Below, one piece after another: positions 45,991 to 54,327 of a stretch of 64,000 bases of DNA. This DNA comes from Corynebacterium ciconiae DSM 44920 (GTDB lineage: Bacteria; Actinomycetota; Actinomycetes; Mycobacteriales; Mycobacteriaceae). The translations under genes were made by a program, and so were the position numbers. A model generated the notes under the pieces. It had not been told where the DNA came from. It saw only the letters and a program-made list of their open reading frames with translations, and ran no database searches. Each line of letters starts with the position of its first letter. Positions within the stretch are counted from its first letter, which is position 1. The DNA is taken from positions 2,232,001-2,296,000 of the forward strand of contig NZ_CP047189.1 in assembly GCF_030440575.1 (NCBI RefSeq), written 5' to 3'.

Positions 45991-47125
45991 CTACATCGCC
46001 ACCCTCGCCCAACCGGGCACACCCGCCTACCCCGCCCGCGTGCATATTGACGGCTCCGGCACCGCAAAGATCGAACGACTAGAAGAGCCGGTAGACACCG
46101 GACTGGTGATTACCCCAGGCTTGGCGGATCTGCATAATCATGGCGGCGCCGGCTATTCCTTTCCCACCTCCTCGCTCGAGCAATGCCGCGAGGCCGCGCT
46201 GCACCATCGCCGCTTCGGCAGCACCACCCTGCTGGCCTCCACCGTCTCCCAAACCCGAGAGGTGCTGCTGCCCCAGCTGGAGATCCTGGCCCGCCTGACG
46301 GAAGAGGGCAGCCTCGATGGCATCCATGCCGAGGGGCCCTTTGTCAATACCTGCCGCTGTGGCGCCCAGGATCCGGCCGCTATCGTTGCCGGCGATCCAC
46401 AGTTCTTCCAAGAGATGATCGACGCCGCCGCAGGGCAGCTGCGCTCGATCACCTTCGCCCCCGAGACCGCCCATGCCCACGAGCTGGTGGATCTGTGCGT
46501 AAAACACAACATCATCGTCTCGCTCGGCCACACCGATGCCAGCTTCGAGCAGACCGCCGAGATCCTGCACTACGCCACCAGCCACGGCGCGCAGGTCACC
46601 GCCACCCACCTCTTTAATGCCATGCCCCCGCTGCACCACCGCAGCCCCGGCCCCATCGCGGCGCTTATCGACGCCGCCTCCCAGCACCACAACGTGCACC
46701 TCGAGCTCATCGCCGATGGTGTGCACCTGAACAACCACACGGTGCAGATGGTGCTCAATACGGTGGGCTATCCCGCAGCCACCCTCGTCTCCGATGCGAT
46801 GGGCGCGGCAGGCAAGGCCGATGGGGATTATGTGCTTGGCGCCCTCGCCGTGACCGTCCGGGACGGCGTGGCGCGGCTGCGCACCGAGGACGGCAGCGAA
46901 GGCTCCATCGCCGGCGGCACCTCCCGTGTCAGCGACCAGGTACGCCTCCAGAGCGCGGCCGGGCTACCGCTAGCGAGCGTGCTGCAGGCCGCCACCTCTG
47001 GCCATGCGCTGCTGGGTGTGGGCCATCGGGCCGGGGTGAGCGAGGGCCCAGCCAACCTAGTGGTGTGGGATGAGCACATGCACGTGCGTGAGGTCTACCG
47101 GGAGGGTGAGCACCTCACCCGCTAG
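45983..47125 (+). CDS. nagA: N-acetylglucosamine-6-phosphate deacetylase
   Basis: A 380-residue amidohydrolase that deacetylates GlcNAc-6-P to GlcN-6-P. Metal-binding GLADLHNHGGAG, HAEGPFVN with its Glu, SLGHTDASFEQ, THLFNAMPPLHHR, ELIADGVHL and a catalytic Asp in LVSDAMGAAG are all visible. The start at ATG 45983 overlaps nanE and has AAGGAGAG upstream. The next enzyme of the route, NagB deaminase, is not in this window. The gene is followed by an intrinsic terminator. Confidence 0.95.
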   Translation: MTDYIATLAQPGTPAYPARVHIDGSGTAKIERLEEPVDTGLVITPGLADLHNHGGAGYSFPTSSLEQCREAALHHRRFGSTTLLASTVSQTREVLLPQLEILARLTEEGSLDGIHAEGPFVNTCRCGAQDPAAIVAGDPQFFQEMIDAAAGQLRSITFAPETAHAHELVDLCVKHNIIVSLGHTDASFEQTAEILHYATSHGAQVTATHLFNAMPPLHHRSPGPIAALIDAASQHHNVHLELIADGVHLNNHTVQMVLNTVGYPAATLVSDAMGAAGKADGDYVLGALAVTVRDGVARLRTEDGSEGSIAGGTSRVSDQVRLQSAAGLPLASVLQAATSGHALLGVGHRAGVSEGPANLVVWDEHMHVREVYREGEHLTR

Positions 47126-47148
47126 CCACGCCCCTTGAGCCGTCCGTA

Positions 47149-47185
47149 GGGCGCCTCGGAGCATCATGCTCCGGGGCGCCCTTTT
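47149..47185 (+). terminator. Intrinsic terminator of the nan-nag operon
   Basis: GGGCGCCTCGGAGC at 47149-47162 pairs with GCTCCGGGGCGCCC at 47168-47181 (14 bp with one G-T wobble, 5-base loop), followed by TTTT at 47182-47185. It starts 24 bases after the nagA stop. Confidence 0.9.
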
Positions 47186-47450
47186 CTCCGCAGTCAAGTC
47201 TGGGCGCGTTGTTCATGTGCCAAATCTCACAGCACGGCCGCTGAATTTTTATTTTCCCTTCACCCCAGCGTTTTATCCGCCAGCAGATGCTGAGACTTGC
47301 TGATATATCCGCAGGCACAGGCGCTTTTCTAGACGCTATGCTCGAGCTAGGCGCCGAGCCGGCGAGGTCGTTTTATGCCCCCACATGAGGGTGAAACGAG
47401 GTGGCGTCGACAAGCGAAATGACAGCACATTCCTCACAGGTGGGATGTTT
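47186..47450. other. Intergenic stretch before the serine protease gene
   Basis: No gene is credible here. An AT-rich patch lies at 47240-47320. A copy of CGTCGACAAGCG lies at 47405-47416, one of only two copies outside genes. Confidence 0.5.
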
Positions 47451-47456
47451 TATAAT
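47451..47456 (+). promoter_or_regulatory. Consensus -10 box of the protease gene
   Basis: A perfect TATAAT about 90 bases before the start codon, preceded by a poor -35. The transcript would begin near 47463 and have a leader of about 85 bases ending in GAGAGG just before the ATG. The intergenic copy of CGTCGACAAGCG lies 35 bases upstream of the box. Confidence 0.55.
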
Positions 47457-47546
47457 CAGTTCGCAGCGCTTTTCATCTGTTGTAGATTCGTGATCTACCT
47501 GCTTAGGATTTCGTCACCCCTATCCCACTTCGTGAGAGGATGACAC

Positions 47547-48692
47547 ATGTCCCTAACTCGAGCCCTACGCTCGATCGCGGTCGCTGCCGCAGCAGTGACA
47601 CTTCCCCTTGTCAGCGCCCCCGCGGCGGTCGCAGAACCCGCCCCCGCCCTCGTCGACCAAGGTGACGTACTACTCACCGACGCCGGCGGCGGACAGGTGA
47701 GCTCCTGCACCATCGGCTACGTCGACGAGGCCAATGGCCGTGCCTGGACCGACGCCCACTGCGGTGGCAACGGCACCGAGGTCTACGACGCCTTCTACAC
47801 CCCCATCGGCCGTCTGCACCACATCTACCCCGACGTCTTCGCCGCTGTGCAAAACAGCGACGACTCCCGCTGGGGCCCGGTGAGCCGCATGTCCGATGTG
47901 GCGTTCATCGAGTTCTATGACAGCAAGTTCATCGGCCAGAACTACTTCTCTGGCGACCCCATCGCCGAGCCGCAGGTGGGCGATAACCTGTGCACCTACG
48001 GCAACCGCACCCAGCGCATCGCCTGCTCCCCGATCCTGTACCTGAACGGCCCCGTGGCCATCACCGCAGACGTGGGAAGTGACCACGGCGACTCCGGCGG
48101 ACCGGCCTGGATCGAGGGCAAGGGCTACTTCGGCCAGCTGCTCGGTGCCGACTGGATCTGGCGCTCCGACCAGGGCAAGATCACGACCACCGTGTTCCGC
48201 CAGATCGGCAACAACGATCTCGCCAACCCGCTGGATCTGCACCAGCCGGTCGAGGGCTACGAGCCTGATTTCGACCTGGTGCGCAGCCAGAACGTGACCA
48301 CCACCGCTGACGCTGACCGTATCCTGAACGAGAAGCGCCAGCGCGACGCCGAGGAGCAGGAGCGCGTTGAGCGCCACCGCCGCGGCGAGCCGCTCGAGGA
48401 AGACCTCCGCCGCGCCCGCGACACCAAGAGCGAGCTGGAAGGCCGCAAGAAGGATGTCGAGGACAAGCTGGAGAACACCACTCCGGAGGATCAGATCGAC
48501 TCCGAGGACAAGCTCACCGAGCGTGCCGAGCTTGAGCGCGAGCTGGAGGAGATCAACTCCACCCTCGAGATCGTGAACGAGCAGACCGAGATCTACGAGC
48601 GCATGAGCACCGACAAGGGCGACTACGAGCGCTCTGAGCGTTCCGAGCGCAGCGAGCGCAAGAGCATCATCTCTTGGCTCACCGGCCGCTAA
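47547..48692 (+). CDS. Secreted trypsin-like serine protease with coiled-coil C-terminus
   Basis: A 381-residue exported protein. Signal peptide of about 29 residues ending AAVAE. The chymotrypsin-fold domain (residues 35-235) has the triad His in TDAHCGG, Asp in MSDVAFIEF and Ser in DHGDSGGPAW. Four Cys could form two disulfides. From about residue 250 to 365 the chain is almost all charged heptad-like sequence (Glu/Arg/Lys/Leu), predicted coiled coil, ending with a SERSERSER repeat and IISWLTGR. There is no sorting signal. The protease family is common in corynebacteria; the long coiled-coil tail is unusual. The substrate is unknown. Confidence 0.85.
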   Translation: MSLTRALRSIAVAAAAVTLPLVSAPAAVAEPAPALVDQGDVLLTDAGGGQVSSCTIGYVDEANGRAWTDAHCGGNGTEVYDAFYTPIGRLHHIYPDVFAAVQNSDDSRWGPVSRMSDVAFIEFYDSKFIGQNYFSGDPIAEPQVGDNLCTYGNRTQRIACSPILYLNGPVAITADVGSDHGDSGGPAWIEGKGYFGQLLGADWIWRSDQGKITTTVFRQIGNNDLANPLDLHQPVEGYEPDFDLVRSQNVTTTADADRILNEKRQRDAEEQERVERHRRGEPLEEDLRRARDTKSELEGRKKDVEDKLENTTPEDQIDSEDKLTERAELERELEEINSTLEIVNEQTEIYERMSTDKGDYERSERSERSERKSIISWLTGR

Positions 48693-48743
48693 ATCTTTGA
48701 GCAGCCCTTAAGCCCCTACGGGCTTAACGCACCACACGCTCGT

Positions 48744-48786
48744 CACCGCCCCCAGCAAGGCCCACATGGCCAGGCTGGGGGCGGTG
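48744..48786 (+). terminator. Terminator after the protease gene
   Basis: CACCGCCCCCAGC at 48744-48756 and GCTGGGGGCGGTG at 48774-48786 form a perfect 13-bp stem with an inner GGCC pair in the loop, followed by TTTG. A smaller 8-bp hairpin (TTAAGCCC/GGGCTTAA, 48708-48727) precedes it. Confidence 0.8.
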
Positions 48787-48915
48787 TTTGTGCATGATGC
48801 CTAGCTGGGCAAGCTGGCCCGCGGAGGGGGCGGCTCCGCGGCGGCTAGCTAGTGCCTAGGAAGGCCTGCCAGAGGCTGTACTCCTGCGCACGCCCTAGAG
48901 ACTGCGCGCATGCAA

Positions 48916-48957
48916 ACACCCTCCCCTGCCCGCGCTGCTGCGCGGTGGGGAGGGTGT
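48916..48957 (-). terminator. Terminator of fba
   Basis: ACACCCTCCCC at 48916-48926 pairs with GGGGAGGGTGT at 48947-48957, 10 bases after the fba stop. The loop adds a CCGCG/CGCGG inner stem. On the minus strand TTTG follows. Confidence 0.75.
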
Positions 48958-48966
48958 GAAGGGGTG

Positions 48967-50001
48967 TTACTTGGACACGGAGGTGCCAGCGGAGTGGAGG
49001 TCCTGGCAGGCCTCGACGATGCGCTCGGACATGGCGGCCTCAGCCTTCTTCATGTAGGAGCGGGGATCGTAGACCTTCTTGTTTCCGACCTCGCCGTCGA
49101 TCTTGAACACGCCATCGTAGTTAGCGAACATGTGGCGAGCGACCGGGTTGGTGAACGCGTACTGGGTGTCGGTGTCCACGTTCATCTTGATCACGCCGTA
49201 GCGCAGGGACTCCTCGATCTTCTCCTTCTCGGAGCCGGAGCCACCGTGGAAGACGAAGTCGAAGGGGTTGGAGCCAGCGTCCAGGCCGAGCTTCTTCTCA
49301 GCCACCTTCTGGCCCATATCCAGCACCTCGGGGCGAAGCTTGACGTTGCCCGGCTTGTACACGCCGTGGACGTTACCGAAGGTAGCGGCCAGCAGATAGC
49401 GGCCGTTCTCACCGGTGCCGAGGGCATCGATGGTCTTGGCGAAGTCCTCTTCGGAGGTGTAGAGGTTAGCGCCGGCCTTGGCCTCCACGCCGTCTTCCTC
49501 ACCGCCGACAACACCGATCTCGACCTCGAGGATGATGTTGGCCTTGCGGGCCTTGGCCAGCAGTTCCTGGGCGATCTCGAGGTTCTCGTCGATCGGCACA
49601 GCGGAACCATCCCACATGTGAGACTGGAACAGCGGCAGCTCGCCACGGTCCACGCGCTCCTGGGAGATAGCGATCAGCGGACGCACATACTCGTCCAGAA
49701 CTTCCTTCTGGCAGTGGTCGGTGTGCAGAGCCACGTTGATGCCGTAGTTCTTGGCTGCCTCGTGCGCGAAAGCGGCCAGTGCGCACGCGCCAGCAACCTT
49801 GTTCTTCACGTTGAGGCCGGAACCGAACTCAGCGCCACCAGTGGAGAACTGGATGATGCCGTCGGACTCAGCGTCTGCGAAGCCCTTCAACGCGGCGTTG
49901 ATGGTCTCGGAAGAGGTGCAGTTGATGGCCGGGTAGGCGAAACCGCCCTCCTTGGCCTTGGTCAGCATCTCGTTGTAGACCTCGGGAGTTGCAATTGGCA
50001 T
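48967..50001 (-). CDS. fba: Class II fructose-1,6-bisphosphate aldolase
   Basis: A 344-residue zinc aldolase cleaving fructose 1,6-bisphosphate in glycolysis. ATG 50001 (MPIATPEVYNEML) has GGAGGG nine bases upstream. Active-site features: NVALHTDHCQKEVLDEYVRP (Asp and zinc His), EVEIGVVGGEEDG (Glu), AATFGNVHGVYKPGN (zinc His), DFVFHGGSGSEKE (zinc His) and VIKMNVDTDTQYAF. A single-gene unit with its own terminator. Confidence 0.97.
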   Translation of the reverse strand: MPIATPEVYNEMLTKAKEGGFAYPAINCTSSETINAALKGFADAESDGIIQFSTGGAEFGSGLNVKNKVAGACALAAFAHEAAKNYGINVALHTDHCQKEVLDEYVRPLIAISQERVDRGELPLFQSHMWDGSAVPIDENLEIAQELLAKARKANIILEVEIGVVGGEEDGVEAKAGANLYTSEEDFAKTIDALGTGENGRYLLAATFGNVHGVYKPGNVKLRPEVLDMGQKVAEKKLGLDAGSNPFDFVFHGGSGSEKEKIEESLRYGVIKMNVDTDTQYAFTNPVARHMFANYDGVFKIDGEVGNKKVYDPRSYMKKAEAAMSERIVEACQDLHSAGTSVSK

Positions 50002-50311
50002 GAAGAAAATCCCTCCATAGAGTGTGGTTGGTGACGCATCCTCTCGAGGCGACCGCCGCAGCTCAACCACGGTGGCAGCGAGGCTGCCTACTGGTCGATC
50101 CGAAATGTGCGCTTTGACCCTTATTATGCCAGCTTTAGTGCGCCATCGCAGTACCTATTTCGCCCCAAAACACGTGAAAAACCACACATTCGGACATGAG
50201 CGGGAGCTAAAATCGGGCCCGCATGTGTGTAAACAAAAATCGCGGGCCTGCGCTGCGACCCCCATCGCACACCCACCCGAAAAATGAGCAGACAAGCTCG
50301 CATCCATTTCC

Positions 50312-50317
50312 TAGTAT
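50312..50317 (+). promoter_or_regulatory. -10 box, probably leaderless promoter
   Basis: TAGTAT ends eight bases before ATG 50326, putting the transcript start at the start codon. This supports ATG 50326 over ATG 50284 for the following gene, because the box lies inside the longer frame. Confidence 0.45.
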
Positions 50318-50325
50318 CTAGGGAC

Positions 50326-51762
50326 ATGACTAACTCGGGCCTCACCTTGGATCAGCTGCGCGCAGAGATCGACCGCGCGAACCCACCCACCCCCGTGGAA
50401 CGCGCCTCCGTACTCCTCGCCGCCACCGATCCCATCGCACCCGACTGGGAGGAGGCCGACTATGCACAGCTCCACACGCTGCTGGCGGATCTCTACGCCG
50501 AGGTCCTCAGCCTCGATCTGCATAGCATCGAAATGAACCGCGCCCCATCCCAAGGGGCGTTGTTGCGTCAGCTCAACCACCGCCAGCTCGCCGTGGCCAT
50601 GGTCCTCGGCCGCTCCTCCGCGCTGCTCTCCACCCAAGCGTGGTCAGCCTGCACCGACTTCTTCGAGCAGTCCCCCACCTTCACCCAGCGCAAGGCCCTA
50701 CTTGAAAGGGAGAAGTCCGAGGCACTGCGTATTCTCGAGGTGTTTTACACCCACTACACTGCCGCTGAGCAGAACGCTGCCGAGCAGCAGCGGGACGTCG
50801 ACAAGCGCCAAGCCGAAGAGCGCGCGGCCGAAGCACACCAGCAGCGGGAGCTTAACTGCCTGAACAGCATGGCCGACTACTTTGGCGACCAGGCCTACGA
50901 GTCGGGCAGCCGCATGGCGGAGTTCCCGCATGACCTCGACACCTATTTCGCGCCGCTGGCTACCGCCGATGCGCAGCAGATCACCCAGTGCGCCACGTTG
51001 TTGAACGAGCACATCTGGGCCGAAGCTCGAGGCAATGAGATGATCCCCCCAGCGGAGGTGCCCGAGTATGCCGCTCGGTTGGATCGTTTCGTGTTGGCCA
51101 ACAGCGCCGGTAGGCCTGATTTCTCCGCGAAGCTCGAGGCGCTGCGCCCGTGGCTGGATCTGATCCCGCTGCTGCCTGCACCGATGGTGTCACAGTGCCC
51201 CGCGCTCACCCGCTATGTGGCACTGGGCGAATACGTGGATGCGCAGGCCCGCAATCCCGATGATATTCCCAGCGTCCTGCCGCTTTTTGAGACGTATGCG
51301 GACGCCACGCTTCACTTCAATGATTACAAGCGGACAGGGGTGGTCTTGGTACAGATGTGCCAGCTGGCTAAGGCACTCGGTAGCGAGTACCACCGTCAGA
51401 TGCTGGATAAGGCCCTGCCGATCCTGCACGATGCCTGCTTTACGGAGCACGTCTCGGCGGTGGCGACGCAATACATCTATCTGGTGCGCGAATCAGTCGA
51501 CCAGTACCACAACGCAGGCAATCCCCAGGCGGCGTTGCAGGAAGCGGACAACCGCAGCGGCATGTTCGATATCGATCAGCTGCCCCCAGCCGCGGCGACC
51601 CAGCTGGCCTACGTATACGAGCACCATGCGGCGCTGCTGCACCAGCTCTACGGCCCGCGCGCCTCGGCGCCGCAATTTAAAAAGACCTTGCGGGCTTTCC
51701 GCAGGCTGGGCATGGATGCAGATGCCCACCGCGTGAAGCAACGCTTCACCGCTGGGTCCTAA
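50326..51762 (+). CDS. Unknown helical repeat protein
   Basis: A 478-residue soluble protein with no signal peptide or membrane helix. It is almost entirely helical. Residues 140-185 are a charged Gln/Glu/Ala-rich coiled-coil segment (EQNAAEQQRDVDKRQAEERAAE), flanked by TPR-like helical pairs up to the C-terminus. I recognise no catalytic motif or family. It lies between fba and the S66 peptidase gene and has its own promoter. Codons near 50797 contain CGTCGACAAGCG in a frame reading DVDKR. Confidence 0.65.
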   Translation: MTNSGLTLDQLRAEIDRANPPTPVERASVLLAATDPIAPDWEEADYAQLHTLLADLYAEVLSLDLHSIEMNRAPSQGALLRQLNHRQLAVAMVLGRSSALLSTQAWSACTDFFEQSPTFTQRKALLEREKSEALRILEVFYTHYTAAEQNAAEQQRDVDKRQAEERAAEAHQQRELNCLNSMADYFGDQAYESGSRMAEFPHDLDTYFAPLATADAQQITQCATLLNEHIWAEARGNEMIPPAEVPEYAARLDRFVLANSAGRPDFSAKLEALRPWLDLIPLLPAPMVSQCPALTRYVALGEYVDAQARNPDDIPSVLPLFETYADATLHFNDYKRTGVVLVQMCQLAKALGSEYHRQMLDKALPILHDACFTEHVSAVATQYIYLVRESVDQYHNAGNPQAALQEADNRSGMFDIDQLPPAAATQLAYVYEHHAALLHQLYGPRASAPQFKKTLRAFRRLGMDADAHRVKQRFTAGS

Positions 51763-51795
51763 TACATCCGCGCGCCCCAGCGAGCCTTACACCGC

Positions 51796-51801
51796 TATAG
51801 T
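51796..51801 (+). promoter_or_regulatory. -10 box of the S66 peptidase gene
   Basis: TATAGT ends eight bases before ATG 51810, again the spacing of a leaderless transcript. The GGGCGGGC between box and ATG is not a good Shine-Dalgarno. Confidence 0.5.
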
Positions 51802-51809
51802 GGGCGGGC

Positions 51810-52832
51810 ATGAAACTTGCGATCATCTCCCCGTCCTTTGCCGCCGCTGGGGCATTTCCCGAGGTGTACGCGCAAGCGCTCACCCGTCTGCGAAAGCTCG
51901 GTATCGAACCCGTGGAGTATCCCACCACCCGCAAGGTGGGGGCCTCCGCGCAGGAGCGGGCTCGCGATGTCACCGCGGCCTTCGCCGACCCGAGCATCGC
52001 TGGAGTGCTGGCTGTGATCGGCGGTAATGATCAAGTGACGGTGATCCCGCATCTTGACGACGAGGTGATTCGCAGCAACCCCAAACCTTTCCTCGGCTAC
52101 TCGGACAACACGAACCTGCACAATCACCTGTGGCAGCTGGGAGTGCAGAGCTTCTACGGCGGCTCCAACCACGTCCATCTAGGATCCGGGCCGCGCATCG
52201 ATCCCGAGCATCACGCGTCTTTTCTGGCCGCGCTACGCGATGGCGGCCAGCTAGAGATCACCCCCGTGGAAACCTCGGAGGACTTCGGGGTGGACTGGAC
52301 CCAGCCCGCCGCCCTCGATAGTTATGGTCACCGTCGCCCGGCGCGCCCGTGGCAGTGGCGGGGTGCGCGCCGCAGCGTCACCGGCCCCACCTGGGGCGGG
52401 TGCTTCGAGGTGATCGACCAGCTCGCCATGTCCGGTCGCATGCCCTCCTTGGAGGCACTCAACGACCACCTCATTCTCCTCGAGGCAGCCGAATCGCTCA
52501 CCCCGCCGGATCAGATCATGCGGCGTGTTCGGGCTCTCGGCGAATGGGGGCTTTTCGACGCCGCCTCGGGTGTCATCATCGCCTCCCCTCCGGTGAGCAC
52601 GCATGACATAGTCCCCTCGCCCGAGCAGCAAGACGCTGATTGGCAGGCCCAGTGCGATGTGGTGTTTGGCCAGCTCGAGCGCTATAACCCCGAGCTGCCG
52701 GCTGTGTTTGGGGTGCCCTTTGGCCACACCCGGCCGCAGTGGGTGCTGCCCTATGGCGGGCAGATCACCCTCGATGGGGCGCAGCGCCGGATTGTGGCCG
52801 ACTACGAGCTGAACTATCCGCGTCGGCGGTAG
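51810..52832 (+). CDS. S66-family peptidase (LD-carboxypeptidase/MccF-like)
   Basis: A 340-residue protein. The nucleophile Ser is in FLGYSDNT, the catalytic Glu in LILLEAAE and the His in PFGHTRPQ: the Ser-Glu-His triad of LD-carboxypeptidases and the microcin C immunity protein MccF. VIGGNDQVTVIPHLD is the conserved GG-loop. No signal peptide is present, which fits recycling of cell-wall tetrapeptides in the cytoplasm or detoxification of peptide-nucleotide antibiotics. The 3' end overlaps the convergent membrane-protein gene by 19 bases. Confidence 0.85.
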   Translation: MKLAIISPSFAAAGAFPEVYAQALTRLRKLGIEPVEYPTTRKVGASAQERARDVTAAFADPSIAGVLAVIGGNDQVTVIPHLDDEVIRSNPKPFLGYSDNTNLHNHLWQLGVQSFYGGSNHVHLGSGPRIDPEHHASFLAALRDGGQLEITPVETSEDFGVDWTQPAALDSYGHRRPARPWQWRGARRSVTGPTWGGCFEVIDQLAMSGRMPSLEALNDHLILLEAAESLTPPDQIMRRVRALGEWGLFDAASGVIIASPPVSTHDIVPSPEQQDADWQAQCDVVFGQLERYNPELPAVFGVPFGHTRPQWVLPYGGQITLDGAQRRIVADYELNYPRRR

Positions 52833-53293
52833 CCAAACCACGCCTGGTTGAAGGGCAGCCACAGAATAACGGCCGCCGCGACCGCGAGGAGGGTGGCGAT
52901 CCACAGCGAGCCCACCACGATGAGGAAGATCGTGACCACGGACACCGCCGTCAGCAACCACCGGCCCCACACCTGGGCTTTGAGCACACCCACCACCCCG
53001 GTGACGATAACAACGATGGACACCACCTGCGCGATCACCAGCAGGTCGCGGGCATTAGAGCGCATCAGCTCCTCAACGAGGCTGTACAGCAGCCAGCCCA
53101 CCAGCGCCGCGTAGAGCGCAGCCGCACCCCACACGGTCCACGGGGCGGACAACACCGACGTGGCGGAGAAGCTCGGCGAGTACTTCTCGGTGCGATCGTG
53201 CACCACGCCCGTGGTGTAGGAGCTCGCCGACTGGGGCGTGGCGGGTGGGGTCTGCTTGGAAGAAATTTCCCACTGGGGCTCATTCGGAGTCAT
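52814..53293 (-). CDS. Four-helix membrane protein ending the GTPase operon
   Basis: A 159-residue protein. About 48 hydrophilic residues (Pro/Ser/Thr-rich) are followed by four hydrophobic segments, about residues 50-72, 84-104, 109-128 and 130-148, and a basic end YRRRG. Its ATG overlaps the GTPase stop (ATGA), so it is translated with the operon. I know no family. Position and size make it a candidate membrane-acting or anchoring component of the system, but that is inference. Confidence 0.65.
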   Translation of the reverse strand: MTPNEPQWEISSKQTPPATPQSASSYTTGVVHDRTEKYSPSFSATSVLSAPWTVWGAAALYAALVGWLLYSLVEELMRSNARDLLVIAQVVSIVVIVTGVVGVLKAQVWGRWLLTAVSVVTIFLIVVGSLWIATLLAVAAAVILWLPFNQAWFGYRRRG

Positions 53294-54327
53294 CGGCGTT
53301 CACTCTCTTTCAACGCGCCGCGTTCGCGCAAGATCCACAGCAGCGGATCGAGACAACGGTAGGGGGCAATTCCTTTACGGCTGAGGCGCTCACCCACTGG
53401 GGCATCGCCCAGCGAGGAGACCGCGAAGTAGGAGTGCCGATCATGGGCATAGGCGGCCTCGACCTTGTTCAGCAATCGGCCCGCCTTCATGTAGCTCAAC
53501 AGGGATTTCACCTCAAGATCCAACACCTTCTGGGCGTCGAGGTTGTAATCCCAGCCATTATCGCGGCGGAAGGCCGCGCCAGAATTGCCCATGATGGCTT
53601 TCCATTCCCCTTCGGGCATGCGCTCCAGGATCTGCAGCGAGTCGAACTTTGAAATCGTCAAAGCTAGGGGCGGGCGGGCATCGCCGAGGATGCGCATCAA
53701 ATTAGAGAACACATCCTCCGGGTTGCCGCCGAGCCCATCCTGGCGCGGCACCAACCCCTGCACATAGACCTGCACTGAGGGAACCAGCAGCGGGTCGAAG
53801 AGCATGATCACTAGGTCGGCGTAGCAGAAGAAGCTCAGTGCCTCCCGATCCACGGCGGGGTTTTCTAAGTCCTCGCCGGCGACGTCGCGAAGCACCACAT
53901 AATGCGGGCGCTCCGTGCCGTCACCATCGCGCCAACGACCGAGGGAGAAAATGAAGGGATCACGCTGATAGGCATCCTCCTGGGCGCTGGTGGGGGTGGG
54001 CGCCATCTGCTTCATCTCCACATACAGCGGCTGTTCATAGTGCTTGGCGTAGCGCTGCTTGGTGGATTCTGTCACCGGCTCCACCACCATGCCCGGGAAC
54101 TTTTCGGCGGCGAGCATCTCCAGCTGCTTCACCACCACAGCCAGGTAGAGGCTCTTGCCCGTGGCGCGGGCGCCAGCCATCACCACACAGTGCACCACGG
54201 CCTCGCCCCAGTCGGCGGGCAGCTGTTCCCCAGAGCGGGTGGTGGTGGGGGCGGTATCGAGATAGCGGAACGTATCGGGGCAGCGCGGGCCCGCATACAC
54301 CGACGGGTAGTAATCGGGGGTCACCAC
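53290..54327 (-). CDS. P-loop GTPase of a multi-gene system (DO-GTPase2-like)
   Basis: A 345-residue soluble protein. The P-loop GARATGKS at residues 52-59 is preceded by a hydrophobic strand (VVHCVVMA). The G3-like DVAGE is at 148-152 after strand HYVVLRD. TISKFD at 224-229 stands where GTPases have NKxD, with Ser for Asn. The last 80 residues are helical and include FAVSSLGD, a G5-like SSL. The pattern fits the TRAFAC-like double-GTPase families that travel with GAP1 proteins in actinobacteria. It has a GTG start overlapping the vWA gene by 7 bases. Nucleotide preference and role are inferred. Confidence 0.7.
   Translation of the reverse strand: MVTPDYYPSVYAGPRCPDTFRYLDTAPTTTRSGEQLPADWGEAVVHCVVMAGARATGKSLYLAVVVKQLEMLAAEKFPGMVVEPVTESTKQRYAKHYEQPLYVEMKQMAPTPTSAQEDAYQRDPFIFSLGRWRDGDGTERPHYVVLRDVAGEDLENPAVDREALSFFCYADLVIMLFDPLLVPSVQVYVQGLVPRQDGLGGNPEDVFSNLMRILGDARPPLALTISKFDSLQILERMPEGEWKAIMGNSGAAFRRDNGWDYNLDAQKVLDLEVKSLLSYMKAGRLLNKVEAAYAHDRHSYFAVSSLGDAPVGERLSRKGIAPYRCLDPLLWILRERGALKESERR

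Noticed and set aside
48819..48841. CCGCGGAG/CTCCGCGG hairpin between the protease and fba terminators
   Set aside because: A real 8-bp inverted repeat, but it sits between two better-placed terminators and has no T-run, so I did not list it as a separate feature.
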